A stretch of 64,000 bases of DNA from Bradyrhizobium sp. Ec3.3 (GTDB taxonomy: Bacteria; Pseudomonadota; Alphaproteobacteria; Rhizobiales; Xanthobacteraceae): contig NZ_AXAS01000033.1 in NCBI RefSeq assembly GCF_000472925.1, forward strand, positions 53,321-117,320. The letters run 5' to 3'. The notes below the pieces were generated by a model. The model did no database searches. It was not told where the DNA came from and worked only from the letters and a program-made list of their open reading frames with translations. The first letter of the stretch is position 1. Every line of letters begins with the position of its first letter. A program made the translations under genes and the position numbers. This document shows positions 52,881-62,083 of the stretch, piece by piece.

Positions 52881-53360
52881 TTGCACGAGCCGACCAAAAC
52901 GACCTCTCCCCACCGCCCCGACCTGCATGTCGCGACCGAGGGGGAATTCAAGGGCTGGCAGACCTGGATTCGCGACAGTTTTGAGAACCATATCGGCCCC
53001 TTCTGGCACCGTTTCGAGGAGGACGGCCGTGTCCGCTGCGCCTTTCGGGTCGAGAAAAAGCACCTCAACGGGTCCCAGAACGTTCATGGCGGCTGCTTCA
53101 TGGCGTTCGCCGATTACTGCCTGTTCGCGATCGGCCGCCATGCGCTGCAGGGGCGGGGCGTGACCGTCAATTTTGGCTGCGAATTCCTCGATGCGGGGCA
53201 CGAGGGCGAGCTGATCGAATGCACCGGCGAGGTCACCCGGGCCGGCGGCTCCCTGATCTTCCTGCGCGGGGAGATGATGGCCGGCGAGCGCAGGCTGTTC
53301 ACCTTCTCCGGCACGATCAAGCGGGTGAAGCGGAAGGCGCCACCGCCGACCGGCGCTTAG
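52881..53360 (+). CDS. PaaI-type thioesterase (hotdog fold)
   Basis: The 159-residue protein has the hotdog pattern HLNGSQNVHGGCFMAFADYCLFAIG and VTVNFGCEFLDAGHEGELIECTGEV, with the catalytic-type H-G-G. Family members hydrolyse acyl- or aryl-CoA esters. The start is a TTG at 52881 with GAAGG nine bases upstream; there is no ATG or GTG that would keep the conserved N-terminus. It is divergent from purL and its stop overlaps the end of the convergent TPR gene by 4 bases. Confidence 0.88.
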   Translation: MHEPTKTTSPHRPDLHVATEGEFKGWQTWIRDSFENHIGPFWHRFEEDGRVRCAFRVEKKHLNGSQNVHGGCFMAFADYCLFAIGRHALQGRGVTVNFGCEFLDAGHEGELIECTGEVTRAGGSLIFLRGEMMAGERRLFTFSGTIKRVKRKAPPPTGA

Positions 53361-54094
53361 GTCGAGAGCTGCTTCTCGGCGATCGAGAGCCACTCGGCCT
53401 GCGCATTGCGCAGATATTTTGGTGCGCGGCGCATCTGGATCAGGAGCTCGTTGAAGATCACCCGCGCTTCCGCGGTGCGGCCGACCATTTGCAGCAGCAT
53501 GCCGTAGCGCACCCGCGCCTCGGCACCGGGGAAGTAGGACGACACGGCGTGATATTCCTCGAGCGCCTCGTCAAGGCGTCCGACCTCGGCGAGCGCGCGA
53601 GCGTACAGCAGATGCGCTTCGGCCGAGTCGTACTCCGGCCACTGCTTCTGGAGATCGTCGAGGGTGGCCAGCGCATCGGCCGGACGATTGCCTGAAAATT
53701 CCGCCTGCGCCTTGCCGAGCGCATAGACAGGGTCGTTGCCCATCGGCAGCTTCAGGATGTGATCGTAGTGCCGTTCGGCCTCGCCGAACCGCGCGATCTT
53801 CACGCATTCCTCGGCAAGCGCGGCGCGATTGGCGATGGTGTCGGTCGCGGCGAGACGGTCCTGCAATTCGCGATAGCGCTTTTCCGGATCGAGCCGGTTG
53901 GCGAAGCTTTGGCGGGCCTGTCGCGCCTGCGGGCTCGAGAACCATTCGGGAATGAGCTCGACGATGATGTAGGCCAGCGAGCCGACCAGCGGCACCATCA
54001 GGATGATGAACGCCCAAGGCCGCAACCGCCCGGTGCGCGCCGCGTGCCAGATGAGCGTGATCTCGAGCAACAGGACGATCAGGGCAACGGGCAT
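53357..54094 (-). CDS. TPR protein with N-terminal membrane anchor
   Basis: Two membrane helices at the N-terminus (MPVALIVLLLEITLIWHA; LRPWAFIILMVPLVGSLAYI) resemble the PLDc_N-type leader, followed by several tetratricopeptide repeats (FGEAERHYDHILKL, PADALATLDDLQKQW, GRLDEALEEYHAVSSYFPG, GRTAEARVIFNELL). The ATG at 54094 is chosen because the longer frame to 54205 adds a leader without features. TPRs mediate protein contacts. It lies between purL and purQ on the same strand but has no obvious purine role. Confidence 0.85.
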   Translation of the reverse strand: MPVALIVLLLEITLIWHAARTGRLRPWAFIILMVPLVGSLAYIIVELIPEWFSSPQARQARQSFANRLDPEKRYRELQDRLAATDTIANRAALAEECVKIARFGEAERHYDHILKLPMGNDPVYALGKAQAEFSGNRPADALATLDDLQKQWPEYDSAEAHLLYARALAEVGRLDEALEEYHAVSSYFPGAEARVRYGMLLQMVGRTAEARVIFNELLIQMRRAPKYLRNAQAEWLSIAEKQLST

Positions 54095-54238
54095 GCGAAA
54101 TCCGACGTGCGTATCAATGGCGCTGACACCCTTGATAGCATGCCAACGCGATGAGACAATCCAAAGTTGTTCGGATCGCGCGGGTCTTCGCGCGCGTTCG
54201 AACAATCCTCCGTCAGTCGCGATGTCGCGTGATGAGGT

Positions 54239-54940
54239 TCACGCCGCGCGGTCGAGATGCGCGACGAGGCCGGCGAACAGGCCGCGCCCGTCGGTGCAGC
54301 CCATGATGTCTTCGACGTGGTTTTCCGGATGCGGCATCATGCCGAGCACGTTGCCCTTGTCGTTGACGATGCCGGCGATGGAATGCGCCGCGCCGTTGAT
54401 GTTGTGGGCCTCGTCGACGACACCTTCGGCCGAGCAGTAGCGATAGAGCACCCGCCCCTCGCCTTCGAGCCGCTTGATGGTTTCCTCATCCGCCTCGTAA
54501 TTGCCCTCGCCATGGGCGACCGGCACGCGGATCACCTGGCCGGCATTGTAGCCGCGGGTGAACGGCGTATCGGAGCGTTCGACGCGCAGATGCACGTCGT
54601 GACAGATGAACTTGAGCCGCGCATTGCGCATCAGCACGCCCGGCAAGAGGCCGGACTCGCAGAGGATCTGGAAACCGTTGCAGACGCCGAGCACGAGGCC
54701 ACCCTTGGCCGCATAGTTGCGCACCGCATCCATCACCGGCGCGCGCGCCGCGATGGCGCCACAGCGCAGGTAATCACCATAGGAGAAGCCGCCGGGCACC
54801 ACGACCAGATCAGTTCCTGCCGGAAGCGACGTCTCGGCGTGCCAGACCATCGCCGGCTCGTGTCCCGAGATCAGCTTCAGCGCACGCGCCATGTCGCGCT
54901 CGCGATTGATTCCGGGAAAGACGAGGATGGCGGCTTTCAT
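54239..54940 (-). CDS. purQ: Phosphoribosylformylglycinamidine synthase subunit PurQ
   Basis: PurQ is the class I glutaminase subunit that feeds ammonia to PurL. The 233-residue protein has LVVVPGGFSYGDYLRCGAIAA, the nucleophile Cys in LVLGVCNGFQIL, and the His/Glu pair in GMMPHPENHVED. ATG 54940 (MKAAILVFPGINRERDM) is the family start; a longer frame to 54982 is unlikely. It is on the same strand as purS and purC but the corA gene on the other strand separates them. Confidence 0.98.
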   Translation of the reverse strand: MKAAILVFPGINRERDMARALKLISGHEPAMVWHAETSLPAGTDLVVVPGGFSYGDYLRCGAIAARAPVMDAVRNYAAKGGLVLGVCNGFQILCESGLLPGVLMRNARLKFICHDVHLRVERSDTPFTRGYNAGQVIRVPVAHGEGNYEADEETIKRLEGEGRVLYRYCSAEGVVDEAHNINGAAHSIAGIVNDKGNVLGMMPHPENHVEDIMGCTDGRGLFAGLVAHLDRAA

Positions 54941-55107
54941 GGCTTTGAGTTCCGAAGCGAGGAATGGAATCGGGCTGGCCAATGGCCAAATCGTGAGGAG
55001 ACATAACCATTTGACGCGGATTTTACCAGTGCTAGCCTCACTTGGCCGCTTTGTGCACAGGCCATAGCCCGCCCTTTGGCCGAACGATTTTGCCCGGGAT
55101 TGAAGCC

Positions 55108-56124
55108 ATGAACGTCCCGTCGTCGCCCACCTCCCCAGCCGAACCGGTCTCCACCGAGGGCGTCGTTGCGGCCGGCGCCTATGTCGACGGCCGGCGCGTC
55201 GCCAACATCGCGATCAGCGAAGCCTCGAGCTGGCGGGCAAAGCCAGACCACGTCGTCTGGATCGGGCTGCATGAGCCGGGCATCGCGCTGCTCAGCGCGG
55301 TACAGAAGCAATTCGACCTGCACGAGCTCGCGATCGAGGATGCCAACCACGCCCATCAGCGGCCGAAGATCGAGCAATATGGCGAGGCCCTGTTCATCGT
55401 GGCGCGGACGGCGCAACTCTTCGAGGGCCGGATCGTGTTCGGCGAGACGCACATCTTCGTCGGCGACGGCTATCTCGTGACCGTCCGTCACGGCGCTTCG
55501 ACCTCCTATACGGCGGTGCGCGAACGTTGCGAGAGCTGCCCACGGGCGCTGGCGCGCGGCGAGGACTACATCCTCTATGCCATCCTCGATTTCATCGTCG
55601 ACAACTACTCCCCCGTGCTCGAAAGCATTCACGATGAGGTCGAGGGGATCGAGGACGACGTGCTCTCGAAGCCGATCAGCAAGCCGCAGATCGAGCGGCT
55701 CTACATGCTGCGCCGCGACCTGCTGCGGCTGCGCAATGCTATCGGCCCTCTGGTGGAAGTCTGCCGCCGGCTGGAGCACGACGAGTTGTCGATGGTCCGC
55801 CCGACCATGCAGCCGCTGTTCCGCGACGTCACCGACCACGTCAGGAATATCCAGGAGCGCATCGATTCCATGCGCGAGGTGCTCGCCTTCGCGTTTGAAG
55901 CAAGCCTCTTGGTCGGCCAGGCGCAGGAGACGGCGGTTTCCAAGAAGCTCGCCTCGTGGCTCGCGATCCTCGCCATCCCCACCGCGCTTGCCGGCATCTA
56001 CGGCATGAACTTCAAGAACATGCCGGAGCTGCAATGGGAGTACGGCTATTACGCCCTGCTCAGCGTGATGCTGATTTCATGCAGCGCGCTCTACTGGCGC
56101 TTCCGCCGCGCCGGGTGGCTCTAG
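55108..56124 (+). CDS. corA: CorA-family magnesium/cobalt transporter
   Basis: The 338-residue protein has the soluble N-terminal domain and a long stalk helix (about 190-270), then two C-terminal membrane helices with the hallmark YGMNFKNMPE between them. CorA pentamers conduct Mg2+ and sometimes Co2+ or Ni2+. The ATG at 55108 follows GGGA; 22 codons upstream are open. It sits between purQ and purS on the opposite strand, so it interrupts the purine cluster. Confidence 0.95.
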   Translation: MNVPSSPTSPAEPVSTEGVVAAGAYVDGRRVANIAISEASSWRAKPDHVVWIGLHEPGIALLSAVQKQFDLHELAIEDANHAHQRPKIEQYGEALFIVARTAQLFEGRIVFGETHIFVGDGYLVTVRHGASTSYTAVRERCESCPRALARGEDYILYAILDFIVDNYSPVLESIHDEVEGIEDDVLSKPISKPQIERLYMLRRDLLRLRNAIGPLVEVCRRLEHDELSMVRPTMQPLFRDVTDHVRNIQERIDSMREVLAFAFEASLLVGQAQETAVSKKLASWLAILAIPTALAGIYGMNFKNMPELQWEYGYYALLSVMLISCSALYWRFRRAGWL

Positions 56125-56147
56125 GCGAAAGCTCTCAGCCCACAAAG

Positions 56148-56282
56148 TGCGACCCCTCGCGCGCCCTTCGCGCGCGTCTCGAAGGATGAAGGCCGAGGCG
56201 TGAGAGCCGGGCCTGCATGGTTCTCGCGGCGATGCGGAGCATCGTCCGCTAGACGGCGCGTGCGCGCCTCCTCACCATGAGG
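56148..56282. repeat. GC-rich dispersed intergenic repeat
   Basis: Between the ends of corA and purS, the sequence consists of nested palindromes (GCGCGCCCTTCGCGCGC, GCGATGCGGAGCATCGT) and ends CTCCTCACCATGAGGG. I recognise this pattern as a common Bradyrhizobium-type intergenic repeat, from memory rather than a search. No coding frame is present. Confidence 0.55.
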
Positions 56283-56297
56283 GTCTACAGGGCAGAC

Positions 56298-56537
56298 TCA
56301 CACAATCTCGACGCGATAATTCTCGATCACGGTGTTCGCCAGAAGCTTGTCGGCAGCTTCCTTCAGCGTGGCTTCGGCCTTGGCCTTGTCCGCGCCGGCG
56401 AGCTCGATGTCGAACACCTTGCCCTGACGGACGCTGGCAACGCCGTCGACGCCGAGCGATTTCAGCGCGCCTTCGATGGCCTTGCCCTGCGGATCCAGAA
56501 TGCCCGTCTTCAGGGTAACGGTGACACGTGCCTTCAC
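56298..56537 (-). CDS. purS: Phosphoribosylformylglycinamidine synthase subunit PurS
   Basis: PurS is the small bridging subunit that joins PurL to PurQ. The 79-residue protein reads MKARVTVTLKTGILDPQGKA, IEGALKSLGVDGVASVRQGKVF and DKLLANTVIENYRVEIV, all standard. It starts 14 bp after the purC stop, so the two are one transcription unit. Confidence 0.97.
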   Translation of the reverse strand: MKARVTVTLKTGILDPQGKAIEGALKSLGVDGVASVRQGKVFDIELAGADKAKAEATLKEAADKLLANTVIENYRVEIV

Positions 56538-56551
56538 GTCGATAATCCCTC

Positions 56552-57319
56552 TCAGCTCTTCACCAGCACCGGGCCCGAGCCCGCCGGACGCTCGTTCTCC
56601 ATGAGGATGCCGAGGCGCTTTGCAACTTCGGTATAGGCCTCGAGCAGGCCGCCGAGGTCCCTGCGGAAGCGGTCCTTGTCGAGCTTCTCGTTCGACTTGA
56701 TGTCCCAGAGCCGGCAGGAGTCCGGCGAAATCTCGTCAGCGACGATGATGCGCATCATCTCGTTCTCGAACAGGCGGCCGCATTCCATCTTGAAGTCGAC
56801 GAGGCGGATGCCGATGCCGAGGAAGAGGCCGGTCAGGAAGTCGTTGACGCGGATGGCGAGCGCCATGATGTCGTCGATCTCCTGCGGCGTCGCCCAGCCG
56901 AAGGCGGTGATGTGCTCTTCCGACACCATCGGGTCGTTGAGCTGGTCGTTCTTGTAGTAGAATTCGATGATCGAGCGCGGCAGCTGCGTGCCCTCCTCGA
57001 TGCCGAGCCGCTGCGACAGCGAGCCAGCGGCGACGTTCCGCACCACCACCTCGAGCGGCACGATCTCGACCTCACGGATCAACTGCTCGCGCATGTTGAG
57101 GCGGCGAATGAAATGGGTCGGCACCCCGATGTCGTTGAGGTGCTGAAACAGGTACTCCGAGATCCGGTTGTTGAGGACACCCTTGCCCTCGATCACCTGG
57201 TGCTTCTTCGCATTGAACGCGGTGGCGTCGTCCTTGAAGTGCTGGATCAGGGTGCCGGGCTCGGGACCTTCGTAAAGAACCTTTGCCTTGCCTTCATAAA
57301 TGCGACGCCGACGGCTCAT
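56552..57319 (-). CDS. purC: SAICAR synthetase
   Basis: PurC couples aspartate to CAIR to form SAICAR. The 255-residue protein has RRIYEGKAKVLYEG, FKDDATAFNAKK, the VEIVPLEVVVRNVAAGSLSQRLGI block and DEISPDSCRLWDIKS. The ATG at 57319 gives the expected N-terminus; a longer frame (an ATG at 57349, then open to 57583) has no ribosome site and reads as unrelated sequence. purS follows 14 bp later, and purQ and purL lie further downstream on the same strand. Confidence 0.97.
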   Translation of the reverse strand: MSRRRRIYEGKAKVLYEGPEPGTLIQHFKDDATAFNAKKHQVIEGKGVLNNRISEYLFQHLNDIGVPTHFIRRLNMREQLIREVEIVPLEVVVRNVAAGSLSQRLGIEEGTQLPRSIIEFYYKNDQLNDPMVSEEHITAFGWATPQEIDDIMALAIRVNDFLTGLFLGIGIRLVDFKMECGRLFENEMMRIIVADEISPDSCRLWDIKSNEKLDKDRFRRDLGGLLEAYTEVAKRLGILMENERPAGSGPVLVKS

Positions 57320-57634
57320 GGGGATGTACCGTGTTTTGTTAAAATCCATGAATTTGGTGTGCTCCGGTTGACAAGTATTAGGACCCACAGCGGAGCTGCC
57401 GTGAACGGCCCGGAACCCATAGAAACAGAACAGGAACCAAACCTTTAGGCAACCTATCCGATTGGCTGTCCCAGCACAATCGATCCGGCTCTTCCGGCAC
57501 CAACTTATACCGTCTTGCCTGCGGCTTAACGGCTCATTGGTCTGCCGATTCGTGCCCCTTATGTAGGCATCGGCCGGGGTCACCGCAACGCGGCGTCACG
57601 GCCGGATTCAGCCAGGGAATTGGAACGGAAAAGC
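57320..57634. other. 315-bp divergent promoter region purC / zeta inhibitor
   Basis: This gap separates purC (minus) from the DUF1476 gene (plus). It is AT-richer near purC (TTTTGTTAAAATCC, TTAGG) and must contain both promoters. The minus frame is open through it but encodes sequence that does not resemble PurC. I saw no riboswitch-like structure. Confidence 0.35.
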
Positions 57635-57958
57635 ATGACCACTTTCGACAAGCGCGAGGAAGGATTCGAGAAGAAATTCGCCCTCGACGAGGAGCAGAAA
57701 TTCAAGGCCGAGGCCCGCCGCAACCGGATGCTCGGCCTGTGGGCCGCCGAGAAGCTCGGCATCACGGGCGATGCCGCCACGGCTTATGCCAAGGAGGTGG
57801 TCGCAGCCGATTTCGAGGAAGCCGGCGACGGTGACGTCCTACGCAAGGTTTTGGGCGACTTGACCTCCAAGGGCGTCGCGACCACCGAGCAAGCGATTCG
57901 CGCCAAAATGACCGAGCTGCTGGCCGCGGCGGCAACCGAGGTCAAGGCCGGGAAATAA
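57635..57958 (+). CDS. F1F0-ATPase inhibitor zeta subunit (DUF1476)
   Basis: The 107-residue helical protein matches the alphaproteobacterial zeta subunit: MTTFDKREEGFEKKFALDEE, NRMLGLWAAEKLGITGDAATAYAKEVV and VATTEQAIRAKMTELLAAA. In Paracoccus, zeta inserts its N-terminus into F1 to block ATP hydrolysis. ATG 57635 follows GGAACGGAA; a TTG at 57620 is a weaker choice. It is divergent from purC. Confidence 0.92.
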   Translation: MTTFDKREEGFEKKFALDEEQKFKAEARRNRMLGLWAAEKLGITGDAATAYAKEVVAADFEEAGDGDVLRKVLGDLTSKGVATTEQAIRAKMTELLAAAATEVKAGK

Positions 57959-57969
57959 GCGAACGCCGT

Positions 57970-58944
57970 CTATGCAGCGCGCCGGCGCGCACGCGTTTTG
58001 CGCGCCGTGCGACGTTTCCGCGGACGCCCGGCCACCACGGCACCGACAGCGCTGTAGTCACGCCGGATCGCCTCCAGCAATTGCCGCGCGGCCATGCTCA
58101 AAAATCCGCTGCGCCGGGTAACGACAACCACATCGTGGCTTGCCGAGAGATCGCCGACGGCAATCGTCGACATGGTGCCCGAGACCATCTCCTCGGCCAC
58201 ATGGCTTTGCGCGAGCAGCGCAAGACCGAAGCCCGATTCGACGAGGCGCTTCTGTGCCGTGAGGCTGTCGACTGGCGTCCATTCCACCTCGCCCAATCCT
58301 TGCGTGAGAAACAACGCAAAGACGTGGGAGGCCGCAATCTCGCGGCGCCCGGGTATCTCGGGAAACGCGATCCAGCGTTGCTCGCGAAGCTCGGCGAGAC
58401 GTCTGACCCGCTCGCCGGCGAGCGGATGATCGGGCGCGCACACGACTTGCAGCCGCTCGGTCAGGATCGGCTCGCAAGCAAGGTCCGCCGACCGATCGAC
58501 ATTGTAGCGCAGCCCGATCGTCGCCTCGCCGCGGCGGATGAGATCGCTGACCTCAGTGCTGGTGGCGGTGCGAAGCGTGAGCGCGACGTCCGGCTGCGCT
58601 CTCGCAAATCCCTTCATGATCTCCGAGAGGCGGCTGTCGGCGAGCGTGCCGGTCACGGCGAGCGAGACGGGTCCTGAATTCTGTTTCGTGAGCGCGCGTA
58701 TCGCCTGTTCCGCATCCTGCGCGGCCGCGACGGCGCGCTCGGCATAGGGGACCAGCACGCGCCCGGCATCGCTCAGCAGCGTCCGACCCGCGATCCGCTC
58801 GAACAGGGGCACGCCGAGCTCCTGCTCCAGCAGAGCAATGCGGCGCGAAATCGCCGGCTGCGAGCGATGCAGCACCTTGGCCGCATTCGAGATCCCTCCC
58901 CTGCGGTGAACGGTCAGGAACGTATCGAGGGCATCGCTGTCCAT
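57970..58944 (-). CDS. LysR-family transcriptional regulator
   Basis: The 324-residue protein has a LysR HTH at residues 4-62 (DALDTFLTVHRRGGISNAAKVL, SQPAISRRIALLEQELGVPLFE) and a ligand-binding C-terminal domain. A very basic tail (RPRKRRTARKTRARRRAA) is unusual and may contact DNA or be a frame extension. The ATG at 58944 follows GAGG. It is divergent from the PEP-mutase-like gene, 116 bp away, which LysR proteins often regulate. Confidence 0.92.
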   Translation of the reverse strand: MDSDALDTFLTVHRRGGISNAAKVLHRSQPAISRRIALLEQELGVPLFERIAGRTLLSDAGRVLVPYAERAVAAAQDAEQAIRALTKQNSGPVSLAVTGTLADSRLSEIMKGFARAQPDVALTLRTATSTEVSDLIRRGEATIGLRYNVDRSADLACEPILTERLQVVCAPDHPLAGERVRRLAELREQRWIAFPEIPGRREIAASHVFALFLTQGLGEVEWTPVDSLTAQKRLVESGFGLALLAQSHVAEEMVSGTMSTIAVGDLSASHDVVVVTRRSGFLSMAARQLLEAIRRDYSAVGAVVAGRPRKRRTARKTRARRRAA

Positions 58945-59060
58945 CACGGACACCTCATGCAAAAAGCTGATGATGTTAAGAGAAATAACAAATTTGGCGA
59001 ATGGCGGAAATACTCCTATCGCTGGTGTCCGAACAGACACCACGACACGGGAAGCGAGCC

Positions 59061-59888
59061 ATGACGAGCCAATTGGAGAAGGCAAAGACATTTCGAGCCC
59101 TGCACGAGCGGCCCGGCGCCTTCATCATTCCAAACCCTTGGGATGCCGGTACCGCAAAACTGCTCGCAGCCATGGGATTCGAGGCGCTCGCAACCACCAG
59201 CCTCGGGCTTGCCAACATGCTCGGCAGCTCGACCGTCAGCCTGGATGGCATCCTCGACAATTGCCGCGCGATTGCCGCGGCGACCGACCTGCCGGTCAGC
59301 GTCGATCTCGAGAACTGCGGCGCGCATGAGCCGAAACGTGCGGCCGAGGCGATCCGGCGCGCGGCCGAGGCCGGCGCGGTCGGCGGCTCAATCGAGGATT
59401 TCACGGGCGATCGGGCGCGGCCGATCTATGATTTCTCTCTCGCGCTCGAGCGTGTCCAGGCCGCGGTGGAGACGGCCCGCTCGCTGTCGATCCCGTTCAC
59501 GTTGACCGCGCGTGCCGAAAACCTGCTGCACGGGCGCAATGATCTCGACGACACCATCAAGCGCCTGAGGGCGTTCGAGGCCGCAGGGGCCGACGTGCTC
59601 TATGCACCCGGCGTTTACGACCTCGCGACGATCAAGACGGTCGTCTCGTCGCTGACAAAGCCCTTCAACCTGGTGATGGGCTTTGCCGACCCGATGCTGA
59701 CGCTCGCGCAATTGTCGGAGGCCGGCGTCAAGCGCATCAGCGTCGGGGGCGCCATGTCGCGATTTGCGCTCGCAGCCTTCCTGCGCAGCGCGCGCGAGAT
59801 GAAGGAGAACGGATCCTTCACCTACGTTCGCGAGATGGCGCCGATCAAGGAGCTCCGCGACGCCTTCGCCGCGGTCACTCCTCCTTGA
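59061..59888 (+). CDS. Isocitrate lyase/PEP mutase family enzyme
   Basis: The 275-residue TIM barrel shows FIIPNPWDAGTAKLLAAMGFEALATTSLG, PVSVDLENCGAH, GGSIEDFTGDRARPIYDF and LTARAENLLHGRNDLDDT, typical of carboxyvinyl-carboxyphosphonate phosphorylmutase/oxaloacetate-decarboxylase-like members. The classical isocitrate-lyase KKCGH is absent, so C-C or P-C chemistry on another small acid is likely. The ATG at 59061 follows GGGAA. Its end overlaps the end of cynS by 14 bp. Confidence 0.88.
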   Translation: MTSQLEKAKTFRALHERPGAFIIPNPWDAGTAKLLAAMGFEALATTSLGLANMLGSSTVSLDGILDNCRAIAAATDLPVSVDLENCGAHEPKRAAEAIRRAAEAGAVGGSIEDFTGDRARPIYDFSLALERVQAAVETARSLSIPFTLTARAENLLHGRNDLDDTIKRLRAFEAAGADVLYAPGVYDLATIKTVVSSLTKPFNLVMGFADPMLTLAQLSEAGVKRISVGGAMSRFALAAFLRSAREMKENGSFTYVREMAPIKELRDAFAAVTPP

Positions 59889-60363
59889 AGCCGTACTCCG
59901 GCACGTTGCCGCTCGCGCCGTAATATTTGTACGGCAGGAATTTCCCGCTCATGGTGATCTTGACGCGGTCGCCCTTGGGATTGGCAACGCGCTCGATCGC
60001 CATGTCGAAATCGATCGCCGACATGATACCGTCGCCGAACTCCTCCTCGATCAGGGCCTTCCAGGCCGGACCGTTGACCATCACCATCTCGTAGAAGCGG
60101 TAAATCAGGGGATCAGTCGGCGGCATCGGCGTGCCGGTGCCGCGCATCGGCACCTCGTTGAGCATGGCGGTCTCGGATTTCGACAGACCGAACAGCTCAC
60201 CGGCATTGGCGGCCTGCGGCTTGGTCAATTTCATCTGGCCCATGATCGCGCCGACGATCAGCACCTCCGAATAGCCGCCGATCGTCTCGCAGATGTATTT
60301 CCAGCTCCAGCCCTTCTCGCGCTTGATGTCGAGCAGCTTTTCGGTGAGGTCGGAACGCTTCAT
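59875..60363 (-). CDS. cynS: Cyanate hydratase (cyanase)
   Basis: Cyanase turns cyanate and bicarbonate into carbamate and CO2. The 162-residue protein has the N-terminal helical domain and the catalytic C-terminal domain with Arg89, Glu92 and Ser115 in PPTDPLIYRFYEM and DGIMSAIDF, at the spacing known for the family. There is no cynR or cynT next to it. The mobile unit at 60471 begins about 110 bp upstream of its start and may have separated it from such genes. It converges with the PEP-mutase-like gene. Confidence 0.97.
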   Translation of the reverse strand: MKRSDLTEKLLDIKREKGWSWKYICETIGGYSEVLIVGAIMGQMKLTKPQAANAGELFGLSKSETAMLNEVPMRGTGTPMPPTDPLIYRFYEMVMVNGPAWKALIEEEFGDGIMSAIDFDMAIERVANPKGDRVKITMSGKFLPYKYYGASGNVPEYGFKEE

Positions 60364-60470
60364 GTCGGGGTCTCCCTTGGCTAATGATTGCGTCGCGTCA
60401 TTCTGCTCCCTTCCGGGAAGCGGAGAGACGCAACGTCATTTCGTATCGCGCTGGGTTGCACGAAGCGTGC

Positions 60471-60559
60471 CATAATGCCGTAACCCTGATTATGCCGCAT
60501 GACGTCCGTTAGAGGTTGGTTCTCCTAGCTTCGGCCATGCGGCAGTTCGGCATAATCAG
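60471..60559 (+). repeat. Left end of the recombinase unit
   Basis: It consists of CATAATGCCGTAACCC, then CTGATTATGCCG (60486-60497) and its exact reverse complement CGGCATAATCAG (60548-60559), a perfect 12-bp inverted pair 50 bp apart. The stop codon of the recombinase (60556-60558) lies within this second copy. Confidence 0.75.
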
Positions 60560-61926
60560 AGCGCCTCAAGGAACGAGAGGAGCTGGTCGTCCGGTCTGAA
60601 CCGGCTTGAGGGGGTGTCCGGGGCGGTAACGCGGGCGAGCGCCTTCTCCTTCAGCCTCATGTCGGCATGGATGTAGACCTGGGTGGTCTCGACGTTTTCG
60701 TGACCGAGCCAGAGTGCGATCACCGCTGGGTCGACACCGTGATGGAGCAGGTCCATCGCAGTGCTGTGACGAAGAGTATGGGGCGTGACCCGCTTGGTTC
60801 CGATACTTGGGCACATCCTCGATGCAGTCAGGCTGTGCTTGCGGACAAGATGCTCGAGAGCGTCGCGGCTCAAAATTTCGCCACGGAGCGAGGGGAAGAG
60901 CGGTTTGCTCTCCTTGTTGTCGCCGATCCAACTCGCCAGGAGCTTGGCCGTCTCGCGGCGAAGCGGAGTGGCACGTTCTTTCCGCCCCTTGCCCATGCAA
61001 CGGATATGGGCGCCGGTTCCGAGCACCACATCGCCGCATCTGAGGCCGACTAGTTCGGAAGCCCGCAGACCCGTCTGCACAGCAAGCAGAAGCAGCGCAT
61101 GGTCACGACGTCCGGTCCACGTCGTGCGGTCCGGCGCCGCCAGCAGGGCCGCGATCTCTTCTCCGTCGAGGAACGTCACCGCACGCCGCACATAGCGCTT
61201 ATTCGGCATGGCGAGGATGCGCTGGCAATGCAGCAACCAGGTCGGATCGCTCATGGCGAGGTACCGGAAGAACGATCGGATCGCGGCCAACCGGGTGTTG
61301 CGGCTACGCGCGCTGTTGCCGCGTGCAGTCTCGGTGTGAACGAGGAAGTCGGCGACGAGATCGGCATCAAGATATTGGAGGAAGGTGCGGACATGGGTCG
61401 TAATTGTTTTGTCGCGACGTGCGCCTGCGAGCACGTGTTCGATGAAGCCAATTGCATCGGCTGGACGCAAGCTAGCCAAATCGATCATCATCTCGCCGAA
61501 GCAATAGTCAAGGAACCGGTTCGCAAAGCGCAGCGTGTGGTAGATTGTCCGCGGGCTGAGGCCCCGCTGCTTGACGAGATAGGTCTCGAAGCTGCTCAGT
61601 AATTTGGCCCGCTCCGCCTGAGCAGGTGTCAGCGGCGGGATAGCGGCCACGCCAATTTCGACCAGGTGCGCGACGAAGCGCCGAACAAGATTGTAAACCT
61701 TGATGGTGCATTTTGGGGCGGTTGGTACGCGCTGCGCCAACTCAGCAGCAAGGTTTGGTGTCAGTGAGGATGGCGCAATACCCTCAGCGTCGAGCAGGCG
61801 TCTAAAGCGACGCAGCAGGCAGCGGTAATTCGCGAGAGTATCGGGCTTATAGTTATTGGAGGAAAGACTTTCCTCGAATGATGCCAAGTACGGGTCGAAG
61901 CAGGTGGCTTGATCGGATATGTGCAT
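60556..61926 (-). CDS. Tyrosine recombinase/integrase
   Basis: The 456-residue protein has the full catalytic set: Arg288 (TGLRASEL), Lys313 or Lys316 (GKGRKER), His383 and Arg386 (HTLRHS), His409 (LGHE) and nucleophile Tyr418 (TTQVYIHA). It has two core-binding-like helical domains (about 10-100 and 112-225), so it is longer than XerC/D. Related Rhizobiales elements commonly carry three such genes in a row; this one has a single recombinase. The start is taken at 61926 (MHISDQATCFDPY). Its stop lies inside the left-end repeat, which supports it being the element's own recombinase. Confidence 0.92.
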   Translation of the reverse strand: MHISDQATCFDPYLASFEESLSSNNYKPDTLANYRCLLRRFRRLLDAEGIAPSSLTPNLAAELAQRVPTAPKCTIKVYNLVRRFVAHLVEIGVAAIPPLTPAQAERAKLLSSFETYLVKQRGLSPRTIYHTLRFANRFLDYCFGEMMIDLASLRPADAIGFIEHVLAGARRDKTITTHVRTFLQYLDADLVADFLVHTETARGNSARSRNTRLAAIRSFFRYLAMSDPTWLLHCQRILAMPNKRYVRRAVTFLDGEEIAALLAAPDRTTWTGRRDHALLLLAVQTGLRASELVGLRCGDVVLGTGAHIRCMGKGRKERATPLRRETAKLLASWIGDNKESKPLFPSLRGEILSRDALEHLVRKHSLTASRMCPSIGTKRVTPHTLRHSTAMDLLHHGVDPAVIALWLGHENVETTQVYIHADMRLKEKALARVTAPDTPSSRFRPDDQLLSFLEAL

Positions 61927-62083
61927 TCTTGTGCTCCATGGTTTTGGAGCGACAACTTCACGTTAAATCCGTATCTGTTTTCCGACTTTTTGCTCTCCCT
62001 CCAAAGCCCATCGGCAAGAAACGACCCCATCTCAGAAGTTCACAGTGGAAAGCTGAGTTGCCAAAAGCAGCCATCACCCTCCA

